NCBI GenBank assembly: GCA_020002185.1
Contig: CM034537.1
Span: forward strand, 15,197,262 to 15,261,261
Source of the DNA: Paraescarpia echinospica
Taxonomy: Eukaryota; Annelida; Polychaeta; Sabellida; Siboglinidae
Reading direction: 5' to 3'
DNA: 64,000 nt
The notes below the pieces were generated by a model. It ran no database searches. It had not been told where the DNA came from and saw only the letters and a program-made list of their open reading frames with translations. Shown here piece by piece: positions 50,819 through 63,437 of this stretch; within the stretch, counting starts at the first letter, position 1, and every line of letters starts with the position of its first letter. Position numbers and translations under genes: made by a program.

Positions 50819-53800
50819 GGCTGACCATAGACCTGCAACATGAGTTTTCACTAGTATATGTATTTATAATGGCGACATAAAAAAATTACGCAGGTTTAAA
50901 TCGATATCCCCCATGCTGTAGGCTTAACTAAAGCAAACCCTTTCCAGTAGTCTGTTACCCCCCCTCCCCCTCCCCCCTTCCCCGGTAATAGGCCTAGCCT
51001 ACTAAAAAACGTTTATGCATGGTTCAAACATAATATTATTACTCTACCGCAATATTAGCTAAACACATAAGCGGCATTGCGCATATTAATTGTCAATAGT
51101 TCCTACATAAAGTCACACAGCGCATAGCCTAGGCATAGTAGGCCGACTATAACAGCCCCCCCGCGCTCCTTAGCTGCACAAAATTATAAATGACGGCAAA
51201 TAGATATAACGTAAGTTACAATTGGTTTCTCTCTCCCCCGTATTACAGCATTTATATCCAACGAAAACGCATAAAGTAATAAGACACACTTGCGGGGCCG
51301 GTTGACGCATGCGCCAACCTGCCCCATAGAAACCTAGCTGGTCGGCCGCCATTTCCAATACGCAACACACTACATATATGCCGCAACGTAATTGTGTTTA
51401 TTTCCACGTGTGCTTATATAACTTACCTTCAGCAGTGGCCACTGTATGCATTTTGGTCACTAATTACCGACCTTGTACATGACAGAGAGTATATTGACAT
51501 TTTATTACTAAAAGTTGATAAAATGCAACAAACCGTGATAACTCGCTCGCGTGTTTTTCTTTTGACGCCGAACTTTCTGGAGTTGTGCGTAATCATCCCG
51601 TTGATCGGTAGATGGAACCACCGTGCAATTGGTTCAATATTATTCCGATAAATCAAATAAATCAACCAGCCCCGTGCGTCTACCAGCCCAGGTCTCCCCT
51701 ATGTTGCGCTTCTTAGCTCAGATTCCTAGGGATATATACGCTAAAAAAGTGTATTATTATTATTATTATATAAGATTATAACTAAAATTGTTTTTATTCA
51801 TAATGGAACAAACCAACTACCACTAATCGCCATACGATAAATGCACCATTCACCATGTCGCCATCATCAAGTGAAGAACAAGAATGAATAGCTTTCTTGG
51901 CTAGAAGCTGCCAATTCTCGACTGAAGCATACAATCCAGAGAGACAAAAATCCGCGCGATCATCTACTGCAGTCAAAACAGGTTCCTCTTCATCGTCAAC
52001 TCATATTCTCATAATTAAACTTTAAAACAGGTACTCCTTTTATATCGAAAACAAAGACGACGGAGGTAGTCGGGAAAATCTTATGATTTTGATAATGTCT
52101 GAAAGATTATTGGGGGCCTACACTAATTTACTTCTAGTGATAATAAGGTGACAGATAATTCGATAGATAGGCAGTATGATGTGAATGGGCATGCCGATTA
52201 AACCGATATTTGTTTGTGAAAGTGTACATCGAATGCTTCAATATGGAGGTAATCAAAACGGCACTTATTTTATACTACGGATACCCGTTGTTTGTTCACA
52301 TGACGAAGGTCGGAGATAACGTGAAGTTGACGCCTATAGTGCATAGCGCATGACGCATTTCGCGGATGCTCAAGTCTTGCTTCCCTGCTGAAATTATTCA
52401 ATTGTATTATAAAGAAACTGTTTTTCATTTTAATAACGCTTCGCACTGCCGATTTGAAACATTTAACTTATTTTATATAACACCACCGTTCTTTGACTTT
52501 CAAAATTGCACGTTTTACCGTCTAGGCCCATCTAATATGGCAACAACAAAATTAATGCTAGTGTGTCCCGTACAATCGGTAAATGACTATTTAAATTGAT
52601 GTTAGCTACTGCACTCAATGTCAATTTAATTGCAAATACATTTAAATTACAATACTTAAAAGATGGTTAATTCAATTATGTTCATGAAAACCGAAGGAGT
52701 TTTACATATTGACGCTTTGCACTGCAAATTTGACGCATTTAAGTTATTTTATAACAGCGATCCTTAAAATGTTTTGTCCGCGACCCAAATTCCAGTCGCT
52801 GGACTAACATTATAACTGACGTCTTCAATCAATTAACTAGTGATAAGCTATACAAATAAAAAAAACTACAGTAAACAAATGATGAATATGATATACAGCT
52901 TTGAAATTCATGCAAAATAAGTTTTGTGTGCACCTAGTATGGGCAAGCGGGACACTAAATAAAAGTTCGAACAGCTACTAGAGACTCTTGGCGACCCACT
53001 CAAAATTGCTTGGCTACCCAAATTTGGGTCGCAACCCAGGGGTTAAGAACATGCATGACAGCATACATAAGTTGATGGTATTGTTTTATTGGCGTAACAT
53101 ATTCCAGCTGGTTCGTATTCAATTGGTAGTTAGCGCCAACATACATTAATGCAATTACCACGTTCAATTTGCGTTCAATCGATTAACAGATAATAATAAT
53201 ACTAATTATGTATTTATTTAGCGCAAAATCCCGTTTAGCGGATCGATGTGCTGAACAATAAAGTAAATATATATTAAAAAAGCACAGATAAGTAAAAAAA
53301 TCATTGAATATATATAAATGTATATATATATATATGTATATCAATATATATATATATATATACATATATATATGTATATATATATATATAATAAACACTG
53401 ATAGGGCCATATATAGATAATACTAAAATATGAAATGGCACATAATGCCCGTCATGATAAAAAATAATAAATTAAAATGTATAATAAAAAGATGAGTCTT
53501 TAAAAACTTCCTAAGCATGTTCGGCCACAATAGCACGCAACAGCAGTCACGTGATGTGACATCGTCAGATGTTGGTCAATGTGAATGATGATCGACTAAC
53601 ACGCACCATATGCAAACAAGCAGATATATATGTAATATACCCAAATGTCATCTGTATGACCATGTGACTTCATAAACACATCGGTGAGGAAACATATTTT
53701 CACATGGCAACAATTACAAATTTCATTGTCCATATTACCAAGATTACACGTCAGACCCTCTGATATCCAATATTCAGTGTCTTTCTGTTTGGGAACAAGA

Positions 53801-55519
53801 ACAGTCTCTTTGGGGAATAATTACTACCTCAATGGTACCAGCCAGCTAACTGTTTGTGTGTATTGTAAAACGAAAATATGTACTTGCCCAAATGAATGCA
53901 ATATTTTGCGTATGTTACCAGTTTGTGGCATAACAATAAAATACCAGAATCGCTGACAACCCTCACGATGTTAACTTTGAAAAACAAAATAGACCGGTTA
54001 TCTTGAACAAACAGGTTTCCTTTTGTTGAATATCCTGTAAACGTCATGCTTCCAAATAAATTTAATATTTATTTACTTAAGCCACACATTACATGACTTG
54101 GGATTTTTTCGGTCAGGTTTTGGATTTGGATCACACGTGGGCTATACGTGTCTACAACATGCAAAAAATTGGTTAGTCAACTCTCTCAAGCCTTATACAT
54201 TACAGGGTGTAACTTGTTCTGGTTCTTGTGAAAAGCTGATCGAACGTCGATGTGAAATCGAGAGATCTAGGCCCGGCAGCGGAGTACAGTAATAAGGATC
54301 GAGAGAAACTCGTCGTCCTCTTAATATATAATTTATATGCATACTACAATTGATTTATTCCCACTAGCATAAATTGCCCCATGATTCGCCCTCTCTTTAT
54401 GTTTTTCATCACGCTCTGTTGGCATTTATAGGCGTATAGCTGATTGATCGTCGACGTGGATACCGCGAGATGTAGGCCAGTCGGCGGTGTGGAGTAATAA
54501 CGTGGCAAGTCTTGTTGAGGGATCGAAAAACGTTCAACGTCCTTTCAATATTTTATTTATATGCAGTTTATAATTGAAGTACTATCCACGCTAACAAAAA
54601 TTATCCATCAATACACCGTATTTTTTCTTCCTTGGCTCAGTCTATTTTCACAAGTTCCAAAACTAAAAGAAAAGTAGACGCCACAAGTATGGCAATGTGT
54701 TGTTGTGTTTATAACGAAAAATGTGCGTTGTCGTTCTTTGATATTGCTTTCATACATGGGTATATAATATACGGCATAACATAATATCAACATTTAGTAT
54801 GTTTTTTTGTAAAATATGTACTTTGTACTGGGCTTTCACAAACATGAAAACAAAAATCGTCTTTGATGAAGATGCATGCACAAAAAATCTTTGCTTTGGG
54901 GAAATACAGCATATTTATAACATAAGTATAATCATGTGCAGATTATGTAATTCATTATACGTTCTCAAGTCGGGGACACATTAACCGTACAGCTGATGCA
55001 ATCACGTGTTTATGTAATATGGGTATATACTTTGTTGGTGTACCTATAGCTTACTTTTATTGCGAAATGACAACTTATTTGAAATAGGTATAACAACTCA
55101 ATTTTAACAACTTAATTAGGTCACTTAATTAGGTCAATGATATGCATGCTGCATATAATACTATTAGGATGTAGACTACAATTTTCCATTAATTACGAAT
55201 AAAATAGCAAACAAGATACGTTAGCACTTGTAAACCAGCCGATAGTTTGATGGCACAGAACCACATACACATGGTCGGTTGTACAACCAAGAATAATAAT
55301 AGATTGTACTTTATAAATGTTAAGCAGTTGCCACGCATAATAACTTGTTGTGCACAGCCTTCCACTATCATACAAATGTATAGTAAACGAAATGGAAAAT
55401 GTAGTAATTGACTTACTTTATTTGACTTAAATGCCTAGGCCAGTTTGACCCCTCGCTATCTTTCTGGATGTCACACCCCTCCATTTCGTCCTGTGTAGGT
55501 AAAAGCGGGAGTCTAGTGA
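50819..55519. other. Long AT-rich stretch without recognisable genes
   Basis: Contains C-runs near 50950-50980, (TA)n microsatellites at about 53315-53395, and scattered short ORFs with no familiar motif. Phrases such as GCGACCCACTCAAAATTGC near 52990 look like old transposon relics but cannot be assigned. Confidence 0.5.
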
Positions 55520-55695
55520 ACTGTCTAACGTGGTTACTCCACCTCTTCCTTGTCTAACGTGGTTACTCCACCTCTTCTTTGTCTAACGTGGTTACTCCAC
55601 CTCTTCTTTGCCTAACGTGGTTACTCCTCCTATTCTTTGTCTAACGTGGTTACTCCACCTCTTCTTTGTCTAACGTGGTTTCTCCTCCTCTTTCT
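55520..55695. repeat. 28-29-bp minisatellite (GTCTAACGTGGTTACTCCAC)
   Basis: About six copies of GTCTAACGTGGTTACTCCAC followed by CTCTTCTTT, with small variants. Confidence 0.92.
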
Positions 55696-55699
55696 AAAC

Positions 55700-57110
55700 C
55701 TTCCTCTTTTCTGTTTCCTTTAAAATATTCTTTTAGATATATTTTATGAGGCTTTCTTTTCGCATACGGCAAACGTGTCCAAACCAACGTAGTCTTCTAT
55801 GACTGATGACATCTGAGATAGATTCAAGGGTGACTGTCTCCTCTGTGATCAGACTATTTCGTAGTCTATCTGCCATAATAACACCCCTCAGGCAACACAT
55901 CTCAAAAACTTCAAGAGACTGCGTCTCTTGCGATCGTAGTATAGATTGCTATCGGCAGTATAAGGGCACCATATAGTTTGACTTCTTTTTGTGATACCTC
56001 TGTTTTAAAATATTTTTTCTCCGAGTATACCAAAGGCTGTTGATGCTTAGACCATTCGAATGTCCATCTCTCTCTCTTTCTCTATAAAATACTATACTGC
56101 TTAAGAAGAACTCTCTCAGTCTCGAGTTTTCCATTCTCCATGATGATATGCTTGTCTGGTGAGGTTGAGTTTCATGCTTACTCCATTTGGTACAGTCAGC
56201 ATTAAGTTTTACTGTGACAAGTGTTGTTTCTCGAACATGGTAGATCATTATTACTGATGTGTCGTCAGCATGCCTGGTGTCAAAACTGAGGTATGTTTCT
56301 AGTTTCAACTACTTAGATAGGCTCTTCAGGTCAGCCGTGACAAACTCCAGGAATAAACTGAATAAAATAGTTGATAACAGAGAACCCTACTTCACTCCTG
56401 TTTCCATTTTGAACCATCCTGTCAACTGACCATTGACGATAACTGCACATTCAACATTATCAAACATGTCTTCAATCAATCATGTGATTTGGGGTCCACC
56501 CTAATAGATATCAGCATTTTCCATAATGCATCTCTCCAAATGGTGTCAAATGCAACTTTGAGGTCCACAAAGTTGAAGTGTAGTAGATATGGTGTTCATT
56601 TGCCTTTTCCACGATCTGATTAGGCGCACTATGAATATAGCATATATTATTCCTCTGTTTCTCCTGAATCCAAATTGTTGTTTTGACAGGTGTGCATCGA
56701 TGATGTAGTCTTTTTTGTGAGTATCATCTTACAGAATACTACCAGGAGTAGAGATTACCTGTACTTTGACGGTGCTAAATGTTAATTTGCATCATTTCTT
56801 GGCTACAGGGTTGATGATACTTCTGCACTAGTATGTTAGTAATTTTACTTGATGCCATGCTGCATTGCTTATTTTGAGGAGCATCTCAGCCATTTTTTCT
56901 CCACCTGTTTTCAGAACTTCGTCTAAAGAGAATGGAGTTCCAACTGGTTCAGGCTTGTTATCTGGAATGCTGCCAATTGTTACCTTTGTTCTAAACCAGA
57001 TTGTATAAAGGTGTTTCTGGAAGTAGGTTTCCAAAAAATTTAAAACCTCAGGAGCCGTTTTCATGTTTCCACCAGCTGTGTTTTGGTAAACGACACACAT
57101 GTTCTACTTT
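55700..57110 (-). pseudogene. RTE-like LINE relic
   Basis: Minus-strand frames, with many breaks, show KTGGEKMAEMLLKI near 56900, NFVDLKVAFDTIWRDALW near 56540, and near 55790 RRLRWFGHVCRM, the C-terminal signature of RTE-group and related polymerases. No intact ORF. Confidence 0.65.
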
Positions 57111-57157
57111 GTGTCTCGATCACACTTACACGGGAACACGGGAAATCATATTGCAAT

Positions 57158-59297
57158 AATGGAATAACACACTGCAAAATAAGACAGCAACAGAATGCTG
57201 GAATATATTAAAGAGTGAAATTAAGTGCATAGTCGACAAATTTGTACCCTTCAAAAAACAAGGGAAACGGTCCAAAAAAAAACACTTATCGAAAGAAGCC
57301 ATTAGAAAAAATAAGTATAAACAAATGATGTGGAAGTCATATAGATGTACTGGAAATGATGAAGACTACAACAGTTATAAAGAAGCACTTAACCAAGCTA
57401 CAGCTGAAATTATAAATTCAAAGAGAAGCTATGAACAACAATTAGCTAGTAATATAAAACATGACAGCAAGAGGTTTTATACATATGTTCGAAGCAAACA
57501 GAAAGTTAAAGATAAGGTCGGTCCTCTAGAAGATAGTGCTGGAAATATAATATCAGAGGGATTCTTAATGGCAGAAGACCTGAATGAGTACTTTAGTTCA
57601 GTGTTTACCAGAGAGGATATTAGTTCACTGCCAGTACCAGAGGCTAAGTTCAAGGGGGCAGATTCAGACTATTTAGTACAATTAATTGTAACCCCAGAAA
57701 TGGTAGCTAAGAAAATAAGGGCTATGAAGGATAATAAATCACCTGGAGTGGATGGGATTCCGCCCAAACTACTATTGGAAATTGTAGAACAAATTAGCGT
57801 ACCGCTTGCAACAGTTTTCAATTTGTCATTAGAAGAGGGAGTGGTTCCTTTAGAATGGAAAGAGGCAAACATTATACCGTTATTTAAAAAAGGTTCGAGA
57901 AACAAACCAGAGAACTATAGACCAGTGAGTTTAACATCAGTGATTTGCAAATTATTAGAAAGATTAATTAAAGATCACATGGTGGATTTTCTTGTTAAAC
58001 AAAACTTGATCAACCCATTTCAACATGGTTTTTTTAAAGCAAGGTCATGCTTAACAAATATGTTATGTTTTTTGGAAGACATCACTAAGTGGGTAGATGA
58101 GGGATCACCAGTAGATATCGTCTACTTAGATTTTCAAAAAGCTTTCGACAAAGTACCACATCAAAGATTACTGCTGAAACTAAAGGCCCATGGCATAGGA
58201 CATGGTATAATAAACTGGATAGAACAATGGCTGATTGACAGAAGACAACGTGTAGTAGTTGATGGGGAGGCTTCAAACTGGAAATCGGTATTGAGTGGGG
58301 TACCACAGGGATCAGTATTAGGACCTATATTATTCTTAATATATATCAACGATTTGGATGATGAAATAACAAGCAAGGTGTTGAAATTTGCGGATGATAC
58401 AAAAGTGTTTAGAAGGATTAAAAGTGATGGAGATAGACAGCATTTACAAGATGATCTTGACAGTTTGATCAAATGGTCTGAAAAGTGGCAAATGCTGTTC
58501 AATTTTGGGAAATGTAAATGCCTCCACACAGGACATGGGAACGAAGAGGTAGAATATACAATGGGGGGTACTGTACTAAGTACTACTGAAAAAGAAAAGG
58601 ACTTAGGGTTAACCATTAGTGCTGATATGAAGGTTTCAGAGCAGTGCGGAATTGCAGCTTCAAAGGGAAATCAAATCCTTGGATTAATTAGGCGAAACAT
58701 AACGTATAAGGAAAAAGAGCTAATAATACCGCTGTACAAAACAATAGTTAGGCCTCATTTAGAATATTGTATTCAAGCGTGGAGGCCATATCGCAGGAAG
58801 GACATAGATATGCTAGAAAGAGTTCAGAGGAGAGCAACTAAAATGATACAAAAACTGAGGGATCTTAGTTACGAAATACGCCTAAAAAAATGCGGTTTAG
58901 CAACACTAGAGACCAGGAGATTGAGAGGAGATCAGATAGAAGTGTTTAAAATATTGAATGGTTATGAACATATTGATAGAAATATATTTGTTTCAATTAA
59001 GAAAGATAGAAGGACTAGAGGACATGAAGTTACATTAGCAAAGGAGCAGAGTAGATTAGACATAAGAAAGTTTTCATTTTCACAAAGGACTGTAAATGAA
59101 TGGAACAGATTATCTGCTGATTGTGTGGGTGCTAGTAGCGTGAATATGTTTAAACATAAAATCGACACATACCTCAGACGGGCGGGATACACATAGATAA
59201 AAGTGTCGGACTCTCGATAAGCCAAAGGGCTTCCTTGTCCACCTGCCACCTAGAATTAATTCTCTGGGTGGCAATCTTGTTAAATCTTGTTAAATAA
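57158..59297 (+). mobile_element. CR1-like LINE copy B, 5'-truncated
   Basis: Same family as copies A and C. Starts in the linker between endonuclease and RT; the 3' UTR holds a hairpin (59245-59272) and the ATCTTGTTAAATCTTG tail. Confidence 0.9.
57325..59196 (+). CDS. LINE reverse transcriptase, 623-aa ORF without endonuclease
   Basis: An uninterrupted frame with YRPVSLTSVICKLLERL, VYLDFQKAFDKVPH, SGVPQGSVLGPILFLIYIND, KFADDTKVF and the C-terminal SFSQRTVNEWNRL and NMFKHKIDTYLRRAGYT. The endonuclease half is lost by 5' truncation, so it cannot move by itself, but the RT is intact. The ATG at 57325 is only the first Met in frame. Confidence 0.85.
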   Translation: MMWKSYRCTGNDEDYNSYKEALNQATAEIINSKRSYEQQLASNIKHDSKRFYTYVRSKQKVKDKVGPLEDSAGNIISEGFLMAEDLNEYFSSVFTREDISSLPVPEAKFKGADSDYLVQLIVTPEMVAKKIRAMKDNKSPGVDGIPPKLLLEIVEQISVPLATVFNLSLEEGVVPLEWKEANIIPLFKKGSRNKPENYRPVSLTSVICKLLERLIKDHMVDFLVKQNLINPFQHGFFKARSCLTNMLCFLEDITKWVDEGSPVDIVYLDFQKAFDKVPHQRLLLKLKAHGIGHGIINWIEQWLIDRRQRVVVDGEASNWKSVLSGVPQGSVLGPILFLIYINDLDDEITSKVLKFADDTKVFRRIKSDGDRQHLQDDLDSLIKWSEKWQMLFNFGKCKCLHTGHGNEEVEYTMGGTVLSTTEKEKDLGLTISADMKVSEQCGIAASKGNQILGLIRRNITYKEKELIIPLYKTIVRPHLEYCIQAWRPYRRKDIDMLERVQRRATKMIQKLRDLSYEIRLKKCGLATLETRRLRGDQIEVFKILNGYEHIDRNIFVSIKKDRRTRGHEVTLAKEQSRLDIRKFSFSQRTVNEWNRLSADCVGASSVNMFKHKIDTYLRRAGYT

Positions 59298-60167
59298 TGC
59301 CATAATGACTCTCGTTCTTGTCCAATGTGGCATAGTTTAGTCTCTGCATTGATTAATTTTATATCTCTTATGAATTAATTAACCTATTTATATATTTATT
59401 TTATACCTACATGTACATTAGTTTAGTTAAATGAATTGGCAATGTCTTATTTCTACATAGAACTGTAACTAAGATCATTATTTTAGTAGAAATTTTATTT
59501 AATTACTGTAATTATTTGTATTTTACTAATATTAATTTTATAAGAATTTCTTTTAGAAAATGCATGTTTATTTAGCCATCATTATTATCTCTGTCTAGGT
59601 TTTACATGTTGTAAAGCGCCACGAACAATTTATAATTGGATATGGCGCTATATTAAATAAAATATATTATTATAACAAGTTTACAAACAAAAATGTTTTC
59701 TATAACACACACACACACACTCACGCATTAATTGTTCTTTGGATTTATCTATATTTCCTGTGACAGACCCATATGCAATTTTAATTGACCCTATATCATT
59801 AGATATGCTGCAGACCGTGTTATTTTTGCCTGCAGCGGCAACTGCAACCGACATCCATTCCTAAAGGGCTATGCCTGCACAGCATGTCCTGGCCACGGTT
59901 TGTGTTACATAGGTCTTTGTCGCAGAGGTGAGAGTTTCTGGCTGCTATGTTCGTTTTCTCTATGTTTGATATACACATTCATGGTAATAACATTTGGTAC
60001 TTCAGTAACCCACGTTTTTTTATATCAGCTGTTGAGATTGTCGTAAAATAGTGTATGTGCGCAGTGCGACGGGTCCATATTAGCTTTGATTATTTGTTTA
60101 AACATTATTATATGTCACCAATTCTACTCGCGCAAACCATAACAGTAGGACTAATATATATATAACC
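59298..60167. other. AT-rich spacer with a LINE/SINE tail relic
   Basis: Near 59612-59675 TTGTAAAGCGCCACGA and ATATGGCGCTATATTAAAT resemble the tails common to invertebrate LINEs and SINEs. CA-repeats near 59708. No gene. Confidence 0.45.
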
Positions 60168-61256
60168 ATGGAGGAAGGATTCACCTTTCAGTGCATTGGG
60201 TGTTGGAAGGTGGAATGTCTGCAGAAGGAGATAGTTAGGTTGACAGATATTGTGAAGGGAATGGAGATGGTAATTAGCAAGGAGGCAGATCGAATGGAGA
60301 GAGACGACAGGTAGAGAGGTGAGAATACTGCAAGACTGAAGGAGAATAGCAGTGGCAAGAAAATTAAGGAAAGGAGATTGAGTGGAGGGAAGGTGATTGG
60401 AGGGGAAGAAATTGGAAAATCGACAACAGAGAAGCGTGAAGATGACAGGGTAGAAAGTGACCGTAGAGAAGGAGGAAGGGAAGATGGGACGGGAGAGGAG
60501 AGAAGAAAATGAGATGGGACGAAAGATGAAGGGTCGAAAGGAAGTGAGAGCAAATGTGATAGAAGAGAAGTCGATAAAAGGGACGCTGACAGGAGGAAAA
60601 GTGACAAGACAAAAGGCGTCAGGAAAGAATGGATCGGAAGAGAATGTGACAGGAGAGAAGACGACAGGGGTAAAAGACAACAACCAGACAGATGCAAACC
60701 GAAAAAGTAGCTATTCTAACGCAGTGATTGAAGGGGCAATGAGGAAAGAGAGGGTGTTTATGGGCGACTCCATTATGAGAAAGACGGACAAGACACTGAG
60801 TGAGGGGAAGGATGTCGTTGTTTGTCTACCGGGGGCTAGGATTGAAGATGTGACTGACAGGGTAGAGAAGGTATTGGGACATGGCATGGGGGGTCTATAC
60901 TGGTACATGTAGGAACAAATAATGCAGACAGGGAGGGAACAACTGGGATACTACAGAAGTATAGACAGTTAGTGAGGAAGCTAAAGAAGACAAGAGTTGA
61001 ACAGGTTATTCTGTCAGGAATGGGAGGAAGGGGGGCAACGTATAGAAACTGCAAGAGGAAGGCGATCAATGCACTAGTTGAGCAGATGTGTGAAGAAGAG
61101 GGGGTGGGATTCACAGATTTATGGGGATACTTTGTTGGGAGGGAAGATATGTACATGAGAGATGGCCTCCATCTTAGTGGAAAGGGGGCAGCAGTTTTCT
61201 CAGAGAACCTGCTGCGATCTGTTGACAGTGGGACAGGTTGCATCTATTTAAACTAG
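60168..61256 (+). pseudogene. LINE ORF1 relic: Cys-rich start, basic region, SGNH esterase
   Basis: Begins EEGFTFQCIGCWKVEC followed by a coiled-coil-like helix, then an in-frame TAG at about 60312. In another frame come charged repeats and RVFMGDSIMRK (SGNH block I, GDSI), and in a third frame a later YMRDGLHLSGKG (block V). Thus all esterase blocks exist but are split by frameshifts. Confidence 0.75.
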
Positions 61257-61389
61257 ATTCGCAAGGGGGACTCACAAAAAAGCCTGACATTGGAGGCATA
61301 GATAAAGACAGCACAAATAAATCAGCAAAGAATAGTCTGGAAAACTCTTCTGAAGCTGGATATAAATGTGTTTGTTTAAATGCAAGGAG

Positions 61390-63343
61390 TATAGTAAACA
61401 AAAGAAATGAATTAAACATTATGGTAGAAGATATTGACCCTCACATAATAGGTATAACCGAATCCTGGACCACCACCGATATATCAGATGCCGAATTGGG
61501 ACTGACAGCATATGTATGTTTAGGAAAGATAGAATAGGAAGAAAGGGAGGTGGAGTTATCTTTATATATTAAAGAATCTATCCAGGCTTATGAAATAAAA
61601 TTAGAAAGAGAAGCAAATTGCGAAGAAACTGTTTGGTGTAACATAGTTACAGGAAATTTAATGTTAACAGTTGAGTTAGTTTATCGAAGTCCAAACATAA
61701 GCATAGAAGAGAATAAAAAAATACAAAACGCTATAAGGGAAGTAAGCAAACGGGACTGTATTATTATGGGGGATTTAAACCACTGCATATACAATGGAAA
61801 TCTCTACAGAGTATGGGGAGTGAGGACCACAAGTTTTTAGTTCAAGAAGCTTTCCTTTCTCAACGTGTGCTAGAACCAACCAGGGGTGAGAATGTGTTAG
61901 ACATAGTTTCGTCCTCAGAAAATGAATTCGTTGACAATGTCAAGATATGTGAGCGACTGGGGAGTAGTGATCACAACCAGATACATTTTACCATCAAAGT
62001 AAAATCAGAAAAGAACAGTTAAAAACAGTATAGGAGAAATTTCCACAAAGGAAGATATAACGACAGGAGGAAATATTTTACAAATATAGACTGGAATAAC
62101 ACACTAAAAATAAGACGGCAACAGAATGCTGGAATATATTAAAGAGTGAAATTAAGTGCATAGTCGATAAATTTGTACCCTTCAAAAACAAGGGAAACGG
62201 TCCAAAAAGAAACACTTATCGAAAGAAGCCATTAGAAAAATTAAGTATAAACAAATTATGTGGAAGTCATATAGATGTACTGGAAATGATGAAGACTACA
62301 ACAGTTATAAAGAAGCACATAACCAAGCTACAGCTGAAATTAGAAATTCAAAGAGAAGCTATGAACAACAATTAGCTAGTAATATAAAACATGACAGCAA
62401 GAGTTTTTATGCGTATGTTCGAAGCAAACAGAAAGTTAAAGATAAGGTCGGTCCTCTAGAAGATAGTGCTGGAAATATAATATCAGAGGGATTCTTAATG
62501 GCAGAAGACCTGAATGAGTACTTTAGTTCAGTGTTTACCAGAGAAGATATTAGTTCACTGCCAGTACCAGAGGCTTAGTTCAAGGGGGCAGATTCAGACT
62601 ATTTAGGACAATTAATTGTAACCCCGGAAATGGTAGCTAAGAAAACAAGGGCTATGAAGGATAATAAATCACCTGGAGTGGATGGGATTCCGCCCAAACT
62701 ACTATTGGAAATTGTAGAACAAATTAGCGTACCCCTTGCAACAGTTTTCAATTTGTCATTAGAACAGGGAGTGGTTCCACTGGTTCAGGGCAGTGCGGAT
62801 TTGCAGCTTCAAAGGGAAATCAAATCCTTGGATTAATTAGGCGAAACATAACGTCTAAGAAAAAAGATATAATAATACCGCTGTACAAAACAATAGTGAG
62901 GCCTCATTTAGAATATTGTATTCAAGCGTGGAGGCCATATCGCAGGAAGGACATAGATATTCTAGAAAGAGTGCAGAGGAGAGCAACTAAAATGATACCA
63001 AAACTGAGGGATCTTAGTTATGAAATACGCCTACAAAATGCGGCTTAACAACACTAGAGACCAGGAGATTGAGAGAAGATCAGATAGAATTGTTTAAAAT
63101 AATGAATGGTTATGAAAATATTCATAGAAATATTTTTTTCTCAGTTAAGAAAGATAGAAGGACTAGAGGACATGAAGTTACATTAGCAAAGGAGCAGTTT
63201 AGATTAGATATAAGAAAGTTCTCATTTTCACAAAGGACTGTAAATGAATGGAACAGATTATCTGCTGATTGTGTGGGTGTTAGCAGCGTGAATATGTTTA
63301 AAAATAAAATCGACACATACCTCAGAAGGGCGGGATACACATA
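61390..63343 (+). pseudogene. LINE ORF2 relic: broken endonuclease, RT core deleted
   Basis: Fragments CLNARSIVNKRNELN, ITESWTTTD, LYIKESIQAYEIK, IIMGDLNH and SSDHNQIHF mark the endonuclease in shifting frames. An in-frame TAG lies near 62576. After the deletion only the C-terminal domain (LEYCIQAWRPY and SFSQRTVNEWNRL) remains, to stop at 63343. Confidence 0.85.
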
Positions 63344-63437
63344 GATAAAAGGGTCAGAATCTCGATAAGCCAAAGCGCTTTTTTGTCCACCTAGAGTTAA
63401 TTCACTGGGTGGCAATATTGTTAAATCTTGTTAAATA

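Larger units (their letters stand above)
60168..63437 (+). mobile_element. CR1-like LINE copy C, near full length but with RT core deleted
   Basis: Contains ORF1 from ATG 60168, ORF2 relics from about 61390, and the 3' hairpin (63387-63412) with its tail. At about 62785 the sequence jumps from the RT fingers (GVVPL) to the region coding CGFAASKGNQ-like residues; compared with copy B about 790 bp, including the FADD box, are missing. Confidence 0.88.

Noticed and set aside
53183..53410. Tyr/Ile-rich 75-codon ORF
   Set aside because: Product of a (TA)n microsatellite.
60108..60697. Leucine/serine/phenylalanine-rich ORFs on the minus strand
   Set aside because: Antisense of the purine-rich LINE ORF1.
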